64,000 nt of DNA from Streptomyces sp. WM4235 (GTDB lineage: Bacteria; Actinomycetota; Actinomycetes; Streptomycetales; Streptomycetaceae): positions 1-64,000 of the forward strand of contig NZ_LGDE01000125.1 in assembly GCF_001279725.1 (NCBI RefSeq). Reading direction: 5' to 3'. Positions 17,158 to 25,089 of the stretch are shown here, in pieces. The notes below the pieces were generated by a model, which did no database searches, was not told the origin of the DNA, and worked only from the letters and a program-made list of their open reading frames with translations. Each line of letters starts with the position of its first letter. Position 1 is the stretch's first letter. The position numbers and the translations under genes were made by a program.

Positions 17158-17277
17158 TCGGCCGGGGGCGCGCGAGTCGGTACGGAGGTGTCACCGGCGG
17201 CAACGGCCCCCGGCAGGGCGTTCCCGCCGCGGACGACGGTGATGTCGACGGCGGGAGCACCATGGCGGCGCGAGAGG

Positions 17278-17634
17278 CTAGGCGGTCCTGACGTCGAACC
17301 GCACCGAGCGCACTTCGAGTTCGTCGGTCGCGGGCTTGCCGTGGGGCCGCAGCCGCCATTGCGATCCGGTGCAACCTGCGCCGAGGTAGACGGTCACCGT
17401 GGAGTCGGTCGAGTTCTGCGGGCCGTAGCCGGGCAGTTCGTCGTCCTCGCCCACCGCGTACAGGTTGACGCACTTGCCGCTGTGCGGGTTCTGCAGGACG
17501 ACGGACTGTTCCTGCCCGAACTCATCGACGAACTTGTAGTGGAACTCGCCCACGGCGGCCGAGGCCGAACCCGGCATCGACAGGACGAGAGCGAGAGAGG
17601 CGAGGGCCGTGGTGGCGGTGTGACGGAGCTTCAT
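17278..17634 (-). CDS. Small secreted protein
   Basis: 118 residues. The N-terminus MKLRHTATTALASLALVLS with SASAA is a signal peptide cleaved near residue 26. The mature part has two cysteines (GKCVNL and GAGCTG), probably forming one disulfide, and ends in SQWRLRPHG…ELEVRSVRFDV, suggesting a beta-rich fold. It is convergent with the phospholipase gene. It resembles secreted hypothetical proteins of Streptomyces; function unknown. Confidence 0.78.
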   Translation of the reverse strand: MKLRHTATTALASLALVLSMPGSASAAVGEFHYKFVDEFGQEQSVVLQNPHSGKCVNLYAVGEDDELPGYGPQNSTDSTVTVYLGAGCTGSQWRLRPHGKPATDELEVRSVRFDVRTA

Positions 17635-17761
17635 GGGCGGATCAGTACCTTCCGTGGGGGGATTCGGTAACCGACCCTAGGAGCGCCCGGTGAGGCGAAT
17701 CGATCCGCCTCGTTCCCTCGGCGTGGCGTCCGGGAGGGGGCGGGCACGGCCGCCGCGGCGA

Positions 17762-18322
17762 TCAGGAAGGCCCCTCCGCCGGAGCCGCGATGGCGTGGTA
17801 GGTGCGTCCACCGGCCTCGTAGGTGCCGAGTGGGGTCATCCCGAAGCCGTCGACGTGCACCCGCCAGGACGGCACGTTCCCCTCCTCGATGAAGGCGACC
17901 ACCGCCTCGGCTCGTCCGGAGGCCTCGGCTACGGCGTTCGCGAACAGCGCCCGTGCCACCCCGCGCCCGCGGAACGCCGCATCGACCACGACGGGCCCGT
18001 AGAGCAACCAGCGCACATCGCTCAGGGGGCGTCCTCGCCACTCCAGTGCGTCCTGGGCGGCGAGCAGCCCCAGCACCGCAGGCGGTGGTGTGGGCAGGTC
18101 CGCCGCGACGGAGAGTGCGAGGAGACCGGCGAGCCGGCCCTCCTCGTCCGCGACCAGCAACTCCCCGTCCCCGGCCATGGCACGCAGCGCCGCCTCGTCG
18201 AAGGCCCCCTGTACGAACCCCTGGGCGCGGCGTTGCTCCGCGGTCAGGGCGTCGTGATGGTTGGCGGCGAAGAGCGCGGCCATGGCGGGTGCGTCGGCCT
18301 CGGTGGCGTATCGGTAGCGCAT
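17762..18322 (-). CDS. GNAT-family N-acetyltransferase
   Basis: 186 residues. The core acetyl-CoA-binding motif GPVVVDAAFRGRGVARALFA (about residues 109-128) is clear. The N-terminus YRYATEADAPAMAALFAANH is the usual first strand-helix. ATG 18322 begins exactly there, so the 20-residue upstream extension is not used. The substrate is unknown. No operon partner is seen. Confidence 0.87.
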   Translation of the reverse strand: MRYRYATEADAPAMAALFAANHHDALTAEQRRAQGFVQGAFDEAALRAMAGDGELLVADEEGRLAGLLALSVAADLPTPPPAVLGLLAAQDALEWRGRPLSDVRWLLYGPVVVDAAFRGRGVARALFANAVAEASGRAEAVVAFIEEGNVPSWRVHVDGFGMTPLGTYEAGGRTYHAIAAPAEGPS

Positions 18323-18425
18323 GGGCCGATGGTGCCACGGGCCCCTCGGCCGAGCGGGGACGTCGGGGCCCGGCACCGTCACCTCGCGGAGAGGATCGGA
18401 TCGGGCCTCGTACTCTCGGGGCGGC

Positions 18426-18776
18426 TCAGTGTCCTGGATCGGGGTCGCGGTCGGCGGGCGACTGCGCCGTGGCCTTTCTGTACTCCGCGTTGAGGCGCTG
18501 GGCCTCTTCGAGCTGGTCTTCGAGGATGACGATGCGGCAGGCGGCGTCGATGGCCATTCCGCCGTCGACGAGTTCCCGGGCGCGGGCGGCGATCCGCAAC
18601 TGGTAGCGGGAGTATCGGCGGTGGCCGCCCTCCGAGCGCAACGGGGTGATCAGGCGGGCCTCACCGATCGCGCGGAGGAAGCCGGCCGTGGTTCCGAGCA
18701 TCTCGGCGGCCCTGCCCATGGTGTAGGCGGGGTAGTCGTCGTCGTCGAGACGATCGAGCGGGTTCTCTGCTGTCAC
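18426..18776 (-). CDS. MerR-like helix-turn-helix regulator
   Basis: 116 residues from GTG 18776, which follows GAGG by 5 nt; GTG 18782 is an alternative. The domain is a winged helix: YTMGRAAEMLGTTAGFLRAI, then ARLITPLRSEGGHRRYSRYQ, the usual MerR HTH plus wing. A short coiled region follows (VILEDQLEEAQRLNAEYRK). The protein lacks a long effector domain. Similar proteins are conserved in Streptomyces, often linked to stress or development. A hairpin lies 29 bp upstream of the start and may be an autoregulatory site. Confidence 0.85.
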   Translation of the reverse strand: MTAENPLDRLDDDDYPAYTMGRAAEMLGTTAGFLRAIGEARLITPLRSEGGHRRYSRYQLRIAARARELVDGGMAIDAACRIVILEDQLEEAQRLNAEYRKATAQSPADRDPDPGH

Positions 18777-18805
18777 TTCCACCTCATCGGACGGGAACAC
18801 GTCAA

Positions 18806-18833
18806 GGCCCCGCTGCCATGTGGCACCGGGGCC
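18806..18833. promoter_or_regulatory. Compound inverted repeat upstream of MerR-like gene
   Basis: GGCCCCG/CGGGGCC outer arms and TGCCA/TGGCA inner arms, separated by single unpaired bases, form a 28-bp imperfect palindrome 30 bp before the start codon. It may be an operator or a leader hairpin. Confidence 0.4.
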
Positions 18834-18900
18834 CCGAGAGAATTCAACACCATCCGCCGGGAGCCACCGCTCCCGGCTCACTGTGTCCGCCGAACATGAC

Positions 18901-18937
18901 GGTGGGGCCCGCTCCTTGTCGAGGAGCGGGCCCCACC
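18901..18937. terminator. Hairpin with 16-bp perfect stem
   Basis: 18901-18916 pairs perfectly with 18922-18937 across a 5-nt loop. It sits 21 bp after the stop of the small membrane protein gene (minus strand), separating it from the MerR-like gene. Confidence 0.75.
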
Positions 18938-18958
18938 TTCATGCATGGACGAGCGTGA

Positions 18959-19120
18959 CTACCAGCGGTACCAGCGGCCACTCCCACCCTTCGGGCGGGC
19001 CACGAAGCCCACCAGCCAGAGCACCAGTACCGCGATGGCGACCCACCAGAGGATCTTCACCGCGAAACCGGCACCGAAGAGAATCAGAGCGAGCAGTAGA
19101 ACGAGAAGCAGGGGAACCAT
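18959..19120 (-). CDS. 53-residue hydrophobic membrane protein
   Basis: Two hydrophobic helices are visible (VPLLLVLLLALILFGAGFAV and LWWVAIAVLVLWLVGFVA) followed by a basic, Trp-rich tail (RPKGGSGRWYRW). ATG 19120 lies 9 nt after GGAGG; ATG 19126 is an alternative 3 nt after it. This type of 'hydrophobic protein' is widespread in Streptomyces with no known job, though it is often near stress genes. Its transcript should end at the 18901-18937 hairpin. It is divergent from csbD-like gene 19331. Confidence 0.7.
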   Translation of the reverse strand: MVPLLLVLLLALILFGAGFAVKILWWVAIAVLVLWLVGFVARPKGGSGRWYRW

Positions 19121-19173
19121 TGTCATCAACCTCCGAAACGCCGACTGCCCGCGCCCGGCCCGACCATGCGCAC

Positions 19174-19192
19174 AAAACTTATTTGTTTTTTA
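19174..19192. promoter_or_regulatory. AT-rich patch in divergent promoter region
   Basis: A 19-bp run with only two G/C bases lies between the two divergent small stress genes. In a genome this GC-rich, such a patch most likely marks a promoter or protein-binding site. No clear -35/-10 pair is assigned. Confidence 0.35.
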
Positions 19193-19330
19193 TCGCCCCA
19201 GGCGGGAAGTCGATGTCGCCCCGCCGGCCGGCCCGCACGACCGCCGTTCACACCCACCCTGTTTGCGGGCCCGAGAACGGGTCATACGAACCGAGGCAAG
19301 AGACTTTCTCAATGTTTGGGAGTGATGGTT

Positions 19331-19504
19331 GTGTCGGCTGAAGAGAAGACCCAGGCCAAGACCGAGCAGGCCAAGGGCAAGGTCAACGAAGCCGCGGGCC
19401 GCACGGTCGGCAACGAGCGCCTCACCGCCGAAGGCCGCGCGGACCAGGCCAAGGGCGATGCCCGCGAGGCCAAGGAGAAGGTCAAGGACACCTTCAAGCA
19501 CTGA
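19331..19504 (+). CDS. CsbD family stress protein
   Basis: 57 residues. GTG 19331 lies 8 nt after GGGAG, a better fit than ATG 19325, which is only 2 nt after it. The highly charged, Ala/Lys/Glu-rich sequence with repeated KGKVNEAAGRTVGNE and ADQAKGDAREAKEKVKD is typical of CsbD. In Bacillus, csbD belongs to the sigma-B general stress regulon. A very strong terminator follows. Function at the molecular level is unknown. Confidence 0.88.
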   Translation: MSAEEKTQAKTEQAKGKVNEAAGRTVGNERLTAEGRADQAKGDAREAKEKVKDTFKH

Positions 19505-19521
19505 CCTCCTCGGAATACGAG

Positions 19522-19568
19522 AACGCCTGTGGGCGGCCCCGACTCGGTCGGGGCCGCCCACAGGCGTT
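19522..19568. terminator. Strong hairpin terminator after csbD-like gene
   Basis: 22-bp perfect stem (19522-19543 with 19547-19568), 3-nt loop, with a T-rich end on the plus strand. Confidence 0.85.
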
Positions 19569-19613
19569 TGCCCTGGCTGCGCGGAGCGCACGAAGGACAT
19601 GAGAACGCGACGA

Positions 19614-19648
19614 GCCGGGGCCCGCACCCAAAGGGTGCGGGCCCCGGC
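19614..19648. terminator. Hairpin terminator of cold-shock gene
   Basis: 16-bp perfect stem (19614-19629 with 19633-19648) around an AAA loop, 18 bp after the cold-shock stop on the minus strand. Confidence 0.8.
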
Positions 19649-19666
19649 CACGCGTGATCGCGAGCG

Positions 19667-19870
19667 TCAGGCCGTGACGATGTTCTCGGCCGTCGGGCCC
19701 TTCTGGCCCTGCGCGATGTCGAAGCTCACCTTCTGGCCTTCCTGGAGCTCACGGAAGCCCTGGGAGGCGATGTTCGAGTAGTGGGCGAACACGTCCGGTC
19801 CGCCACCCTCCTGCTCGATGAAGCCGAAGCCCTTTTCCGCGTTGAACCACTTCACGGTGCCATTTGCCAT
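19667..19870 (-). CDS. CspA-family cold-shock protein
   Basis: 67 residues, the standard size. Both RNA-binding motifs are present: KGFGFIEQ (RNP1) and VFAHYS (RNP2), after the usual [14 protein letters not shown] start. It is a single-stranded nucleic-acid-binding protein and RNA chaperone. GAAGGAGA lies before the start. The upstream leader is long and able to fold, as in other csp genes. Streptomyces carry several paralogues, so no specific symbol is given. Confidence 0.95.
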   Translation of the reverse strand: MANGTVKWFNAEKGFGFIEQEGGGPDVFAHYSNIASQGFRELQEGQKVSFDIAQGQKGPTAENIVTA

Positions 19871-19971
19871 GTCAATCTCCTTCGGGGCACAGCCCAGAAA
19901 TCCACACCATGTGGATTTCGAGTCGCCGCATGATCTTCCCGTCCGGAAAATGCCGGAAACACAAAAGCACC

Positions 19972-19996
19972 CTCACCGGCCGGAACGACCGGTGAG
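19972..19996. promoter_or_regulatory. Hairpin in cold-shock leader
   Basis: CTCACCGG and CCGGTGAG arms, 9-nt loop, about 100 nt upstream of the cold-shock start codon. It may be part of a temperature-sensitive 5' leader. Confidence 0.35.
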
Positions 19997-20121
19997 CGCA
20001 CTCGAAGTTTGGGAACCACAACTGCAACTGAAATCACAGTAGCACGCTCGGACTGAAGAAAATCGGTCGAGAATCCCGGCCCTCCCGGGAGGAAAGAAAC
20101 CCTCCCGGCGTCTTTCCCCTC

Positions 20122-20145
20122 TTTCTGTGTCCGCCGATACAGAAA
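20122..20145. promoter_or_regulatory. Second inverted repeat upstream of cold-shock gene
   Basis: TTTCTGT and ACAGAAA arms (10-nt centre) in an AT-richer stretch. This could be part of the cold-shock promoter region or an operator. Confidence 0.3.
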
Positions 20146-20242
20146 TACGACGTCGAGGCCCGACCGCGCGGCGCGCGCCGGCCGCGCCGGACACGGCACC
20201 GGTCCTCGCCACCACCTGCCGGTCGTGACGCCTCACCGCCCC

Positions 20243-20248
20243 TACGGT
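20243..20248 (+). promoter_or_regulatory. Candidate leaderless -10 box (TACGGT)
   Basis: TACGGT ends 7 nt before ATG 20256, and no Shine-Dalgarno is visible. Confidence 0.5.
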
Positions 20249-20255
20249 GTGCACC

Positions 20256-20810
20256 ATGGCCCACGACGAGACCCCCGCGGCCGGGTCCCCCGCTCACGGT
20301 CCCGCACCCGACAAGGCCCTCGACGACGAACCGATGTTCGCCGCCGCGCGCCTCAAGGAGCGCCTGTACGCGACGATCACCATGATCTCGGTGGTGGTCG
20401 GGCTCGCCGGCTTCGGCCACACCGACACGGCCGAAGCGGCGGCCACGATCCTCACGACCGCCGTCGGCCTGTGGCTGGCCGCCCTGGTCGCGGACCAACA
20501 GGCCCACCGCGTCGTCCACGGCCGCTTCGCCACCGGCCGCGAGCTGCGCCACATGCTGTCCGTCAGCAGTCCCCTGCTGCTGTCCGCGGCGGGCCCCCTC
20601 ACCCTGCTCGCCGTGGCGGCACTGACCGCGATCGACGTGGACACCGCCCTGTTGATCGCGGCCGGGGTGAACGTCGCCGGCCTGTTCACCTGGGGGTGTT
20701 ACGGGGGCATCCGCATGGGGTCCGGTACCGTCCTCGCCGTACTGGCCGGGGTCGTGGACGCGGTCATCGGAACCGCGGTCGCCCTGGTCAAGGTCGCCGC
20801 CGGTCACTGA
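20256..20810 (+). CDS. Four-helix membrane protein of unknown function
   Basis: 184 residues. A polar N-terminus (about 40 residues) precedes four hydrophobic segments: ATITMISVVVGLAGF, AATILTTAVGLWLAALV, PLLLSAAGPLTLLAVAAL and TALLIAAGVNVAGLFTW, with a fifth weak one near the C-terminus. HRVVHGRFATGRELRHML lies between helices 2 and 3. The family is not recognised. ATG 20256 is favoured over GTG 20247 because of the TACGGT box 7 nt upstream. Confidence 0.75.
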   Translation: MAHDETPAAGSPAHGPAPDKALDDEPMFAAARLKERLYATITMISVVVGLAGFGHTDTAEAAATILTTAVGLWLAALVADQQAHRVVHGRFATGRELRHMLSVSSPLLLSAAGPLTLLAVAALTAIDVDTALLIAAGVNVAGLFTWGCYGGIRMGSGTVLAVLAGVVDAVIGTAVALVKVAAGH

Positions 20811-20857
20811 CACTCCCCGCCCCGAGGCGGATGCCCACCGTGCGGCGGCGACACGCC

Positions 20858-21079
20858 CTACGGGCGCGGGGCGATCACCGTTCCCGCCTCGCGCACCGTG
20901 ATGGCCTGAGCCGGGCAGATGTCCGCCGCGTCCAGCACCCGGGCGTCCTCGTCCGTCTCCGGCGTCCGCACCGAGGCGTGCTCGTCCTCCAGGGTGAACA
21001 CCTCGGGGGCGACGGCGGCGCACATCCCCGAGCCCATGCACAGCTGCCGGTCCGCGCGTACGGTCCATTTCCCGGGCAT
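20858..21079 (-). CDS. Small ferredoxin (3Fe-4S type), P450 partner
   Basis: 73 residues from ATG 21079. Cysteines 14, 20 and 55 (CMGSGMC and ICPAQ) match the three ligands of P450-linked 3Fe-4S ferredoxins; the position of the fourth ligand of 4Fe-4S forms is not Cys. GTG 21088 would overlap the P450 stop (GTGA) and add three residues, and is an alternative start. It passes electrons to the P450 encoded just upstream in the same transcript. Confidence 0.9.
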   Translation of the reverse strand: MPGKWTVRADRQLCMGSGMCAAVAPEVFTLEDEHASVRTPETDEDARVLDAADICPAQAITVREAGTVIAPRP

Positions 21080-21084
21080 GGCGC

Positions 21085-22284
21085 TCACCACCCGACCGGC
21101 ATCACGCTCGGGCCCCTGACCAGCATCCGCGACTTCCACGTCACGTCACCCGCGAGGCGTAGGCCGGGGAATCGGGTGACGAGGGCGGCCAATGCCTCCT
21201 GGAGTTCGAGGCGGGCCAACGGGGCACCCAGGCAGTGGTGGACTCCGTGGCCGAAGCCGAGGTGTGGGGCGCCGTGGCGGGTGATGTCCAGGACGCCCGG
21301 GGCACTGAACCGCAGCGCGTCGCGGTTGGCGGCGCCGGTGGCGACCAGCACCGGCGTGCCGGCCCGCACCAGGGTGCCACCGACCTCCACGTCCTCGGTG
21401 GCGTAGCGCGGCTGACTGGCGCCACTGCCCAGCGGGACGAAGCGCAGCAGTTCCTCGACGGCGTCGGGGATGAGTTCGGGGCGTGATCGCAGCAGGGCGA
21501 GCTGGTCGGGGTGTTCCAGCAGGGTGAGGGTGAAGTTGGGGATCTGTGAGGCGGTGGTCTCGTGGCCCGCGACCAGGATGCCCACGCACAGGTCGACCAG
21601 TTCCAGCTCGGAGAGCCGATCGGATCCGTCGCGGGCCTCGATGAGGGCCGTCATCAGGTCGTCCTGCAGCCGGGTTCGGTGGTGGTGGATCAGGGTGCGC
21701 ATGTAGTCGCGCAGTTCCTCGCGGTTGGCCTCGAACTCGGCGGCGCTGAGGGAGCTGGTCGAGAGGGCGGCATCGCTCCAGACGCGGAAGCGGGGTCGGT
21801 CCTCCTCGGGGACCCCGAGCATCCGGCAGATCACGGCGACGGGCAGGGGGAGCGCGAACCGGTCCACCAGGTCGGCGGGCGGGCCGGCCGCCTCCAGGTC
21901 GTCGAGGAGTCCCGAGGTGAGTTCGCGTACCCGGGGCCGGAGCTTCTCCACCTGGTGGACGGTGAACGCGCGGGCCACCAGGGAACGCAGTCGGGTGTGG
22001 TCGGGCGGGTCCATGGCGAGGATGCCGCTGTCGGAGCGCCCCTCGGACTGGCGGGGTTCGTCGTGGCGGGCACCCTCGGCGCGGCTGAAGCGCCGGTCTC
22101 CGAGCACGAGCCGGGCGTCGGCGTAGCGGGTGACCAGCCAGGCGCTCTCGCCGTAGGGAAGTTGGACGCGTAAGAGTCCGGGGCGCTCCCGGACCTGCTC
22201 GTAGGCGTCGGCGAGTCGGAGTCCCTCGGCGGAGTTGAAGGGGTAGGCCAGGGGCGCGGTGGTGTCGGTGTCCGGTGCGGGCAT
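21085..22284 (-). CDS. Cytochrome P450
   Basis: 399 residues. ATG 22284 lies 5 nt after GGAGG and is preferred to upstream starts. The I-helix AGHETTAS (about 239-246), ExxR in EELLR (277-281) and heme ligand Cys351 in FGHGVHHCLGAPLARLEL are all intact. It should be a soluble bacterial class I enzyme fed by the adjacent ferredoxin. The substrate is unknown. Its promoter region carries a palindrome likely bound by the divergent TetR regulator. Confidence 0.93.
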   Translation of the reverse strand: MPAPDTDTTAPLAYPFNSAEGLRLADAYEQVRERPGLLRVQLPYGESAWLVTRYADARLVLGDRRFSRAEGARHDEPRQSEGRSDSGILAMDPPDHTRLRSLVARAFTVHQVEKLRPRVRELTSGLLDDLEAAGPPADLVDRFALPLPVAVICRMLGVPEEDRPRFRVWSDAALSTSSLSAAEFEANREELRDYMRTLIHHHRTRLQDDLMTALIEARDGSDRLSELELVDLCVGILVAGHETTASQIPNFTLTLLEHPDQLALLRSRPELIPDAVEELLRFVPLGSGASQPRYATEDVEVGGTLVRAGTPVLVATGAANRDALRFSAPGVLDITRHGAPHLGFGHGVHHCLGAPLARLELQEALAALVTRFPGLRLAGDVTWKSRMLVRGPSVMPVGW

Positions 22285-22297
22285 CTCGGCCTCCATA

Positions 22298-22315
22298 TGT
22301 AAGCGACTGCTTACA
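22298..22315. promoter_or_regulatory. Palindrome TGTAAGC-N4-GCTTACA, candidate TetR operator
   Basis: Perfect 7-bp arms with a 4-bp centre, 14 bp upstream of the P450 start codon and within its promoter region. The TetR gene is divergent, starting at 22458. Size and symmetry are typical of TetR-family operators. Confidence 0.6.
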
Positions 22316-22457
22316 AACGTAGGACGGTCCCTCCGGACGGTCAACGGGGCCTCGGCGTCGTTATCCTGACAGGCCGCCCACGAACGGCCGGCGCACGCGG
22401 AACGCGCCGGCGCGCGACGCGGAGCGAGGACGAGACGGCGGAGCGAGGACAGCGACG

Positions 22458-23051
22458 ATGGACGAAGCCACGGGCCCGCGCGCGGGCGAGCGCCGCCGCG
22501 ACGCCTCGGCCACCCGCCGCCGGATACTCGACGCGGCGCGCGACCTGTTCGCCGAGCGGGGCTACGAGCGGGCCACCGTCCGCGACATCGCGGAACTGGC
22601 CGGCTCGAACCAGGCGCTGCTGTTCCGCTACTTCGGCTCCAAGCAGGGGCTGCTCACCGAGGTGCTCGCGCGGGGCGGTCTGGAGCAGGTACGGGCCACC
22701 CCGCCGGAGGAACTGTTCGAGACCGCGCTGCGCTCCATGCTCACGAGCAGCGCGGCCGGCACGGGCGACCGTTCCCTGGAGGTGTACCTGCGGTCGGTGG
22801 GGCGCGGCGAGGACGCCGCCGGGACCCTGCGTGAGCTCGGCGAGGAGTACCAGCGGGCGTTGGCCTCGCTCTCCGGCGCGCCGGACGGCGCCCTGCGCGC
22901 CGATCTGGCGATGGCCTGGCTCCTGGGCATCGGCTTGATGCGGACGGTCGTCGCCCGCGAGCCGCTGGCGGGCGCCGACCCGGACGAGGTGTGCGCCCTC
23001 GTCCTCACCACCCTGCGGCACCTGTGGACGGCGCCCCCGGGCGAGACGTAG
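22458..23051 (+). CDS. TetR-family transcriptional regulator
   Basis: 197 residues. The N-terminal HTH is classic: TRRRILDAARDLFAERGYERATVRDIAE followed by NQALLFRYFGSKQGLLTEVL. The C-terminal region is a helical ligand domain with no clear subfamily. It probably represses the divergent P450-ferredoxin pair and itself through the palindrome at 22298-22315. It is convergent with the MFS gene, only 4 bp separating the stops. Confidence 0.9.
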   Translation: MDEATGPRAGERRRDASATRRRILDAARDLFAERGYERATVRDIAELAGSNQALLFRYFGSKQGLLTEVLARGGLEQVRATPPEELFETALRSMLTSSAAGTGDRSLEVYLRSVGRGEDAAGTLRELGEEYQRALASLSGAPDGALRADLAMAWLLGIGLMRTVVAREPLAGADPDEVCALVLTTLRHLWTAPPGET

Positions 23052-23055
23052 TCCG

Positions 23056-24525
23056 TCAGGGCGCGGGGACGGCGACGGCGGGTTCCTCGTGCTCTTCGAC
23101 CTCCGGGCGCCCCTTCTTCGGAAGGAGCAACGTGACGGCCAGGAACGCCACCAACAGACAGGCCTGGGCAACCAGTGCGTGTCGGAAGCCGGTGGTGAAG
23201 TCACCGGTCCCGGCCCTGTCGAAGAAGAGCGATCCGAAGACGGCCACGCCGATCGAGCCGCCGAGCGACTGGACGGCCGACAGGACACCGGACGCGGAGC
23301 CGATCTCGTCGTCGTCCACCGCCGCCAGAATGAAGCTGAACAGGGCCGCGATCACCATGCCGGAGCCGATGCCCGCCACCGCCACGCCCGGGGCGATGTC
23401 CCCGAGCGAGAAGGTCTCCCCCACCCGCCCCAGCTCGTACCAGAGCAGGGCCGCTCCCCCGAGCTGCACGAGCGGGCCGACCTGCAGGACGGCCCTGCCG
23501 ATCCGGTCCGCGAGGAAGGCGCCGCTGAGCGCGCCGCCGATGGCGGTGCCGACCGCCAGGGGAAGGTTGCCCAGCCCCGCCTCGCCCGCCGTGAACTGCT
23601 CTCCGATCTGGAGGTAGAGGGTCAGTACGAGCTGGGTGCCGACCAGTCCGGCGAAGAAGAGGGCGATGCCGCCGAGCCCGACGGTGAAGGCGGGCTTGCG
23701 CAGCAGCCCGGGCGTCACCAGCGGTTCGCGGCCGCCGACGGCCGCGCGCCGCTGCCGGCGGGCGAACAGGCCGAAGCAGAGCGCGGAGCCGGCCATCGAG
23801 AGCCAGGTCCACAGCGGCCAGCCGGCTTCCTGCCCCTGGTTGAGCGGGAGGACGAGGAGGGCGCAGGCCGTCACGATCAGTGCCGCGCCCACGGCGTCGA
23901 CGGTGACGGCGAGATCGCCGGGCTTCCTCGGGACCACCTTGGCGGCGACGACGAGCGCCGCGATGCCGATGGGCAGGTTGACCAGGAACACCAGCCGCCA
24001 GCCGAGGCCGAGGAGGTCGGCCGAGATGAGCGCGCCGCCGAGGACCGGGCCGATGATGCCGCCCAGTCCCAGCACGGGCCCGAAGATGCCGAAGACCTTG
24101 GCGAGTTCGGCGCCCGAGAAGTTCTCCCGCAGGAGTCCGAGCCCTTGGGGCAGGAGCATGGCGCCGGCCGTGCCCTGGAGCAGGCGGAAGCAGATCAGCA
24201 GCTCGATGTCGGGTGCGAGGGCGCAGAGCAGGGAGGTCGCGGTGAAGGCTCCGAGGCCGATGAGGAACATGCGGCGCCGGCCGTACCGGTCGCCGAGGCG
24301 TCCGCCCAGGACGAGTCCGGCTCCCAGGGTGAGCGCGTACCCCCCGATCACCCATTGCAGGCCGGTGGAGGTGGCGCCGAGGGACTCCTCCAGAGCGGGC
24401 CCGGCCACGTTCACGATCGACGCGTCCAGCAGGTCCATGACCTCGGCGACGAGCATCACGGCCAGGATCATCCACCTCCACCGGTAGGGCGCGGCGGCCC
24501 CGCCCGCGGGTCGAGTGGCATCCAT
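23056..24525 (-). CDS. DHA2-type MFS drug exporter (14 helices)
   Basis: 489 residues. The EmrB/QacA family shape is clear: LDASIVNVAGPALEESLGA (motif D1), GGRLGDRYGRRRMFLIG (motif A), LLICFRLLQGTAGAMLLPQG, GPVLGLGGIIGPVLGGAL (motif C) and GWRLVFLVNLPIG. The regulator of the MarR family is divergent from it with an AT-rich operator in the 60-bp gap, so it is probably induced by a toxic compound. The substrate is unknown. Confidence 0.9.
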   Translation of the reverse strand: MDATRPAGGAAAPYRWRWMILAVMLVAEVMDLLDASIVNVAGPALEESLGATSTGLQWVIGGYALTLGAGLVLGGRLGDRYGRRRMFLIGLGAFTATSLLCALAPDIELLICFRLLQGTAGAMLLPQGLGLLRENFSGAELAKVFGIFGPVLGLGGIIGPVLGGALISADLLGLGWRLVFLVNLPIGIAALVVAAKVVPRKPGDLAVTVDAVGAALIVTACALLVLPLNQGQEAGWPLWTWLSMAGSALCFGLFARRQRRAAVGGREPLVTPGLLRKPAFTVGLGGIALFFAGLVGTQLVLTLYLQIGEQFTAGEAGLGNLPLAVGTAIGGALSGAFLADRIGRAVLQVGPLVQLGGAALLWYELGRVGETFSLGDIAPGVAVAGIGSGMVIAALFSFILAAVDDDEIGSASGVLSAVQSLGGSIGVAVFGSLFFDRAGTGDFTTGFRHALVAQACLLVAFLAVTLLLPKKGRPEVEEHEEPAVAVPAP

Positions 24526-24548
24526 ATTTACCTCTGATCCTTGATTAC

Positions 24549-24568
24549 CAATATTCTTAGCAATATTC
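24549..24568. promoter_or_regulatory. Candidate MarR operator (CAATATTC repeated)
   Basis: CAATATTC occurs at 24549-24556 and 24561-24568. Each contains AATATT, so the pair also reads as an inverted repeat with 6-bp spacing. It lies in the 60-bp gap between the divergent exporter and MarR genes. Confidence 0.5.
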
Positions 24569-24585
24569 AGAGTATCGTTGGCCGC

Positions 24586-25053
24586 ATGGATGTCAATGTC
24601 GATTCAGCCGCCGGGCCGGACGTGCACGCGAACACGCTCCGCGAGCAACTGCGGAACATGACCTTGCGCCAGCAGCGTTTCGAGAGGTACCTGGGGCGTG
24701 AGCTGCACACGGACTCGGCGGGGCTGACGGTCATGGGCCACCTCGTCAGCGTCGGCCCGACCTCACCCACCGACCTCGCCAGGGCGCTCGGCACCTCCAC
24801 CGCGGCGATGACCCTGGTCATCGACCGGCTCGTCGCGGCCGGCCACGCCACCCGCCGCCCCCACCCCACGGACCGCCGCAAGGTGATCGTCACCCCCGCG
24901 GACGACTGGGAGGCCCGCTCCTACGCGTACGTCTCCCCGCTCATCCAGGGAGTCACCGCCGCGGCCACCAATCTCACGCCCGAGGAGCAGGTCACCGTGG
25001 CCGCCTTCCTGGAACGGATCATCGCCGCCTACGACCACGCGACGCACCCCTGA
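24586..25053 (+). CDS. MarR-family transcriptional regulator
   Basis: 155 residues from ATG 24586; upstream in-frame codons fall within the AT-rich operator and are unlikely to be used. The winged helix is visible as TSPTDLARALGTSTAAMTLVIDRLVAAGHATR, followed by the wing HPTDRRKVIVTP. It should repress the divergent exporter and itself, releasing when a phenolic or drug ligand binds. It is convergent with the Nramp-like gene, with a shared hairpin. Confidence 0.9.
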   Translation: MDVNVDSAAGPDVHANTLREQLRNMTLRQQRFERYLGRELHTDSAGLTVMGHLVSVGPTSPTDLARALGTSTAAMTLVIDRLVAAGHATRRPHPTDRRKVIVTPADDWEARSYAYVSPLIQGVTAAATNLTPEEQVTVAAFLERIIAAYDHATHP

Positions 25054-25056
25054 GAG

Positions 25057-25083
25057 CGACCACCGCCAATCCGCCGGTGGTCG
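25057..25083. terminator. Bidirectional hairpin between MarR and Nramp-like genes
   Basis: 9-bp stem (25057-25065 with 25075-25083) in the 36-bp gap between two convergent genes. Confidence 0.65.
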
Positions 25084-25089
25084 GTGTGG

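Noticed and set aside
19522..19648. Possible integration or attachment site from two long inverted repeats
   Set aside because: Each is a simple hairpin directly after a gene's stop (csbD-like and cold-shock), so terminators explain them.
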